A DNA stretch of 64,000 nt. It comes from Clostridia bacterium. Lineage in GTDB: Bacteria > Bacillota > Clostridia > Oscillospirales > Acutalibacteraceae. The position numbers and the translations under genes were made by a program. The stretch is taken from positions 29,473 through 93,472 of the forward strand of contig JAFSGH010000018.1 of assembly GCA_017440965.1 (NCBI GenBank), written 5' to 3'. The notes beneath the pieces were generated by a model that saw nothing but the letters and a program-made list of their open reading frames with translations, searched no databases and was not told where the DNA came from. Positions 62,690 to 64,000 of the stretch are shown here, one piece after another (within the stretch, counting starts at the first letter, position 1; every line of letters begins with the position of its first letter).

Positions 62690-62910
62690 CAAGTGTGTAC
62701 GCATAACGCGAACCTGTGACCGATCAGAAACATTGTCGCACTGAACGCCTTGGAGCGGCGTCCATTGCTCTGTGTTTCTTCCTACTCACCGTCCCCCTTC
62801 ATCGACCGCAGGACGCGGGGGACGGTGAGAAGATATCCGCCGGGCGCGGTTGTAACTCCCGGTGGCACGGGTGAGAGGGGTGTGGAAGAGCCGATAAAAA
62901 CAAAAAAACC
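62690..62910 (-). ncRNA. Candidate structured RNA, possibly HEARO/omega-RNA-like
   Basis: This segment is far more GC-rich than its surroundings. A 13-base stem, CTCACCGTCCCCC/GGGGGACGGTGAG, dominates. On the minus strand it opens GGCTCTTCCACACC, a beginning that from memory is similar to omega-RNAs of IscB/IsrB systems. No IscB-type ORF is near. A terminator-like hairpin (AAACCATC/GATGGTTT) lies at its right edge near 62908-62932. I cannot confirm the family. Confidence 0.35.
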
Positions 62911-62959
62911 ATCAGACAAAGATGGTTTCCGGTTTATATATATAACAAAAATAATACTA

Positions 62960-63316
62960 TTATTTTCTAATTTTACTTTCGATAGTAATACAAGAAGAAG
63001 TTAACATTCTCTGTATTCTGCCGCAAAGATTTCTGTATTTTTTGAAAGCTTCTTCGTCTATAGCATCAGTGGAATGTAAAAGCTTTAACCAGCTTTCAGT
63101 TTCAATACATTCTTTACGGGCAATTTTAAATTTAGAGAGCATATCAGGCAAGCTATGTGAATACTGCGCTTCTGAAATATTCGCAAAAACACTTGATGAA
63201 GATTTACGGATTTGAAATATAGCATTAGAATTGCCTGTTTTTTCTAATGATTTACATAGTTTCTCAATATCAATTGCTAATTCTTCAGCATATTTCATCA
63301 TAGGATTATTCTTCAT
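62960..63316 (-). CDS. Four-helix-bundle protein (23S rRNA intervening-sequence / bAvd type)
   Basis: This is a 118-residue, all-helical protein. KYAEELAIDIEKLCKSLEKT and SSSSVFANISEAQYS, followed by FKIARKECIETESWLKLL, match the four-helix-bundle (TIGR02436) family. It includes proteins encoded in 23S rRNA intervening sequences and Avd relatives of retroelements. AGAGGTG precedes the ATG at 63316. A sigma-A-like promoter lies upstream (TTGATT 63364-63359, TATATT 63341-63336) inside the adjoining hairpin array. Confidence 0.82.
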   Translation of the reverse strand: MKNNPMMKYAEELAIDIEKLCKSLEKTGNSNAIFQIRKSSSSVFANISEAQYSHSLPDMLSKFKIARKECIETESWLKLLHSTDAIDEEAFKKYRNLCGRIQRMLTSSCITIESKIRK

Positions 63317-63611
63317 AAACTCACCTCTTGCGAGTAATATATCATAAAAGGTTAGCAAAATCAAGTTACGCAAATCAATGCGAAGCATTGTATGTAATCC
63401 GAAACATGTTTCGGAATGAAATCACAACGAAGTTGTGTATGTAATCATTTCTTTGAAATCCGCAAAATAAAGAATATCGAAATATATTTTTTCAAAGAAA
63501 TGCATGTAATCAATCCGAAGATACATACACCAAGGTGATGACATACACGCTTTGCGTGATTACATACGCCTAACGGCGATTACATACCAATCCTTCGGAT
63601 TGGATAAAAAT
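63317..63611. repeat. Hairpin array 2 with TATGTAAT/ATTACATA linkers
   Basis: Short hairpins follow one another: CAATGCGAAGCATTG (63376-63390), CCGAAACATGTTTCGG, CACAACGAAGTTGTG, a long central stem CATTTCTTTGAAA/TTTCAAAGAAATG, CACGCTTTGCGTG, CGCCTAACGGCG and CCAATCCTTCGGATTGG. The linker is TATGTAAT in the left half and ATTACATA in the right half. The centre contains AAAATAAAGAATATC (63464-63478), as in array 1. Confidence 0.82.
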
Positions 63612-63640
63612 AAAGGACATCTGACGATGTCCTTTATTTT
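63612..63640. terminator. Terminator at the end of the rRNA/tRNA operon
   Basis: AAAGGACATC/GATGTCCTTT form a 10-base stem (63612-63635), T-rich on both sides. It lies directly after tRNA-Asn on the minus strand. Confidence 0.85.
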
Positions 63641-63641
63641 T

Positions 63642-63717
63642 TGGCGCCTCAAACAGGACTCGAACCTGTGACACCGCGGTTAACAGCCGCGTGCTCTACC
63701 GACTGAGCTATTAAGGC
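63642..63717 (-). tRNA. tRNA-Asn (anticodon GTT)
   Basis: This is 76 bases with CCA encoded. Acceptor GCCTTAA pairs with TTGAGGC (one G-T pair), D-arm TAGCTCAGTCGGTAGAGCA, anticodon loop CTGTTAA with GTT, and T-arm ACAGGTTCGAGTCCTGT are all present. Confidence 0.95.
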
Positions 63718-63749
63718 ATATCACCGGGGTATTCCCCAATGAAAAAAAT

Positions 63750-63865
63750 GTCGGCGACGACCTATCTTCCCGGGCGGCTGCCCGCCAAGTATTTTCGGCA
63801 CAATTGAGCTTAACTACCGTGTTCGGGATGGGAACGGGTGGGACCTCAATGTTATAGACACCGAC
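63750..63865 (-). rRNA. rrf: 5S ribosomal RNA
   Basis: This is 116 bases. End stem GTCGGTG/CGCCGAC, and the conserved stretches CCCACCCGTTCCCATCCCGA and ACACGGTAGTTAAGC of bacterial 5S are present. It lies between tRNA-Glu and tRNA-Asn, so this is the tail of an rRNA operon whose 23S would be to the right. Confidence 0.95.
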
Positions 63866-63921
63866 TATATGTGCTATTAACACATACAATATATATCTTA
63901 AGCGTTTCCGCGAAAGAACTT

Positions 63922-63997
63922 TGGTGACCCGTACGGGATTCGAACCCATGTTGCCGGCGTGAGAGGCCGGAGTCTTAGGCCACTTGACCAACGGGCC
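63922..63997 (-). tRNA. tRNA-Glu (anticodon CTC)
   Basis: This is 76 bases with CCA encoded. Acceptor GGCCCGT pairs with ACGGGTC, the anticodon loop CTCTCAC gives CTC, and the T-arm is ATGGGTTCGAATCCCGT. The CTC anticodon reads GAG. It lies between the presumed 23S and the 5S gene. Confidence 0.93.
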
Positions 63998-64000
63998 ATA

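Noticed and set aside
62960-63611. Diversity-generating retroelement suggested by the Avd-like protein
   Set aside because: No reverse transcriptase, template repeat or variable repeat is visible in the window.
1-64000. CRISPR array for the CARF nuclease
   Set aside because: No regularly spaced direct repeats were seen; the hairpin arrays have variable stems and no spacer-repeat pattern.

Overview
The window looks like a chromosomal piece of a gut or rumen fibre-degrading clostridium, most likely Ruminococcaceae/Oscillospiraceae. Evidence: AT-leaning composition, consensus sigma-A promoters with 17-base spacers, strong AGGAGG ribosome binding sites, and a dense load of glycoside hydrolases, MFS transport, PadR/AraC/XRE regulators and corrinoid methyltransferase genes. 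About four fifths of the genes lie on the minus strand. No cas gene, CRISPR array, prophage structural gene or intact transposase is visible.

Layout. 1-3050: tail of a histidine kinase, a DPM1/GtrB-type glycosyltransferase and a secreted metallophosphoesterase. 3151-14043: nine minus-strand genes unlike anything around them. In transcription order: ClpP peptidase, an ATPase-like protein with a degenerate Clp/Lon-type module, a membrane-free VirD4/TraG-like ATPase, a divergent sigma factor with its own promoter, a zinc-finger anti-sigma-like protein, a CbbX/SpoVK-type AAA ATPase, a Card1/Can2-like CARF nuclease, a membrane protein with two Rossmann (RCK-like) domains and a C-terminal RyR domain, and a stand-alone RyR domain protein. 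This is the best candidate for an undescribed system.

14218-50000 is mainly sugar and glycan metabolism: a DUF2804 protein, beta-helix glycosidases, two GH16 enzymes, GH36, GH127-type, GH31, GH110-like, a GH43-type propeller, a GH99-like protein, a sialidase-like protein, Gfo/Idh/MocA oxidoreductase, HAD phosphatase, ribokinase and ribulose-phosphate epimerase. Inside it, 38694-43420 encodes a complete corrinoid methyl-transfer module (two UroD-type methyltransferases, corrinoid protein, RACo-type activator, DUF2284) between GH31 and GH127/GH36 genes. This suggests removal of methyl groups from O-methylated plant sugars. Housekeeping genes (Sir2, AIM24, MFS, YgjV, phosphoribosyltransferase) are interspersed.

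50114-59300 is an accessory stretch: Eis-like and ElaA-like acetyltransferases nearby, a PadR/HAAS pair with a clear operator, XRE and AraC regulators, a CAT-family acetyltransferase, an aminoglycoside-phosphotransferase-like kinase and an HSL-type hydrolase. 59300-63640 is repeat-rich: a GH5 enzyme with an N-terminal DUF6273 domain, two IS3-type transposase remnants, two hairpin arrays of one design, a MITE-like element with 22-base inverted ends, a GC-rich structured segment, and a four-helix-bundle (23S rRNA intervening-sequence type) protein. The right edge is the tail of an rRNA operon on the minus strand: tRNA-Glu, 5S rRNA, tRNA-Asn, terminator.
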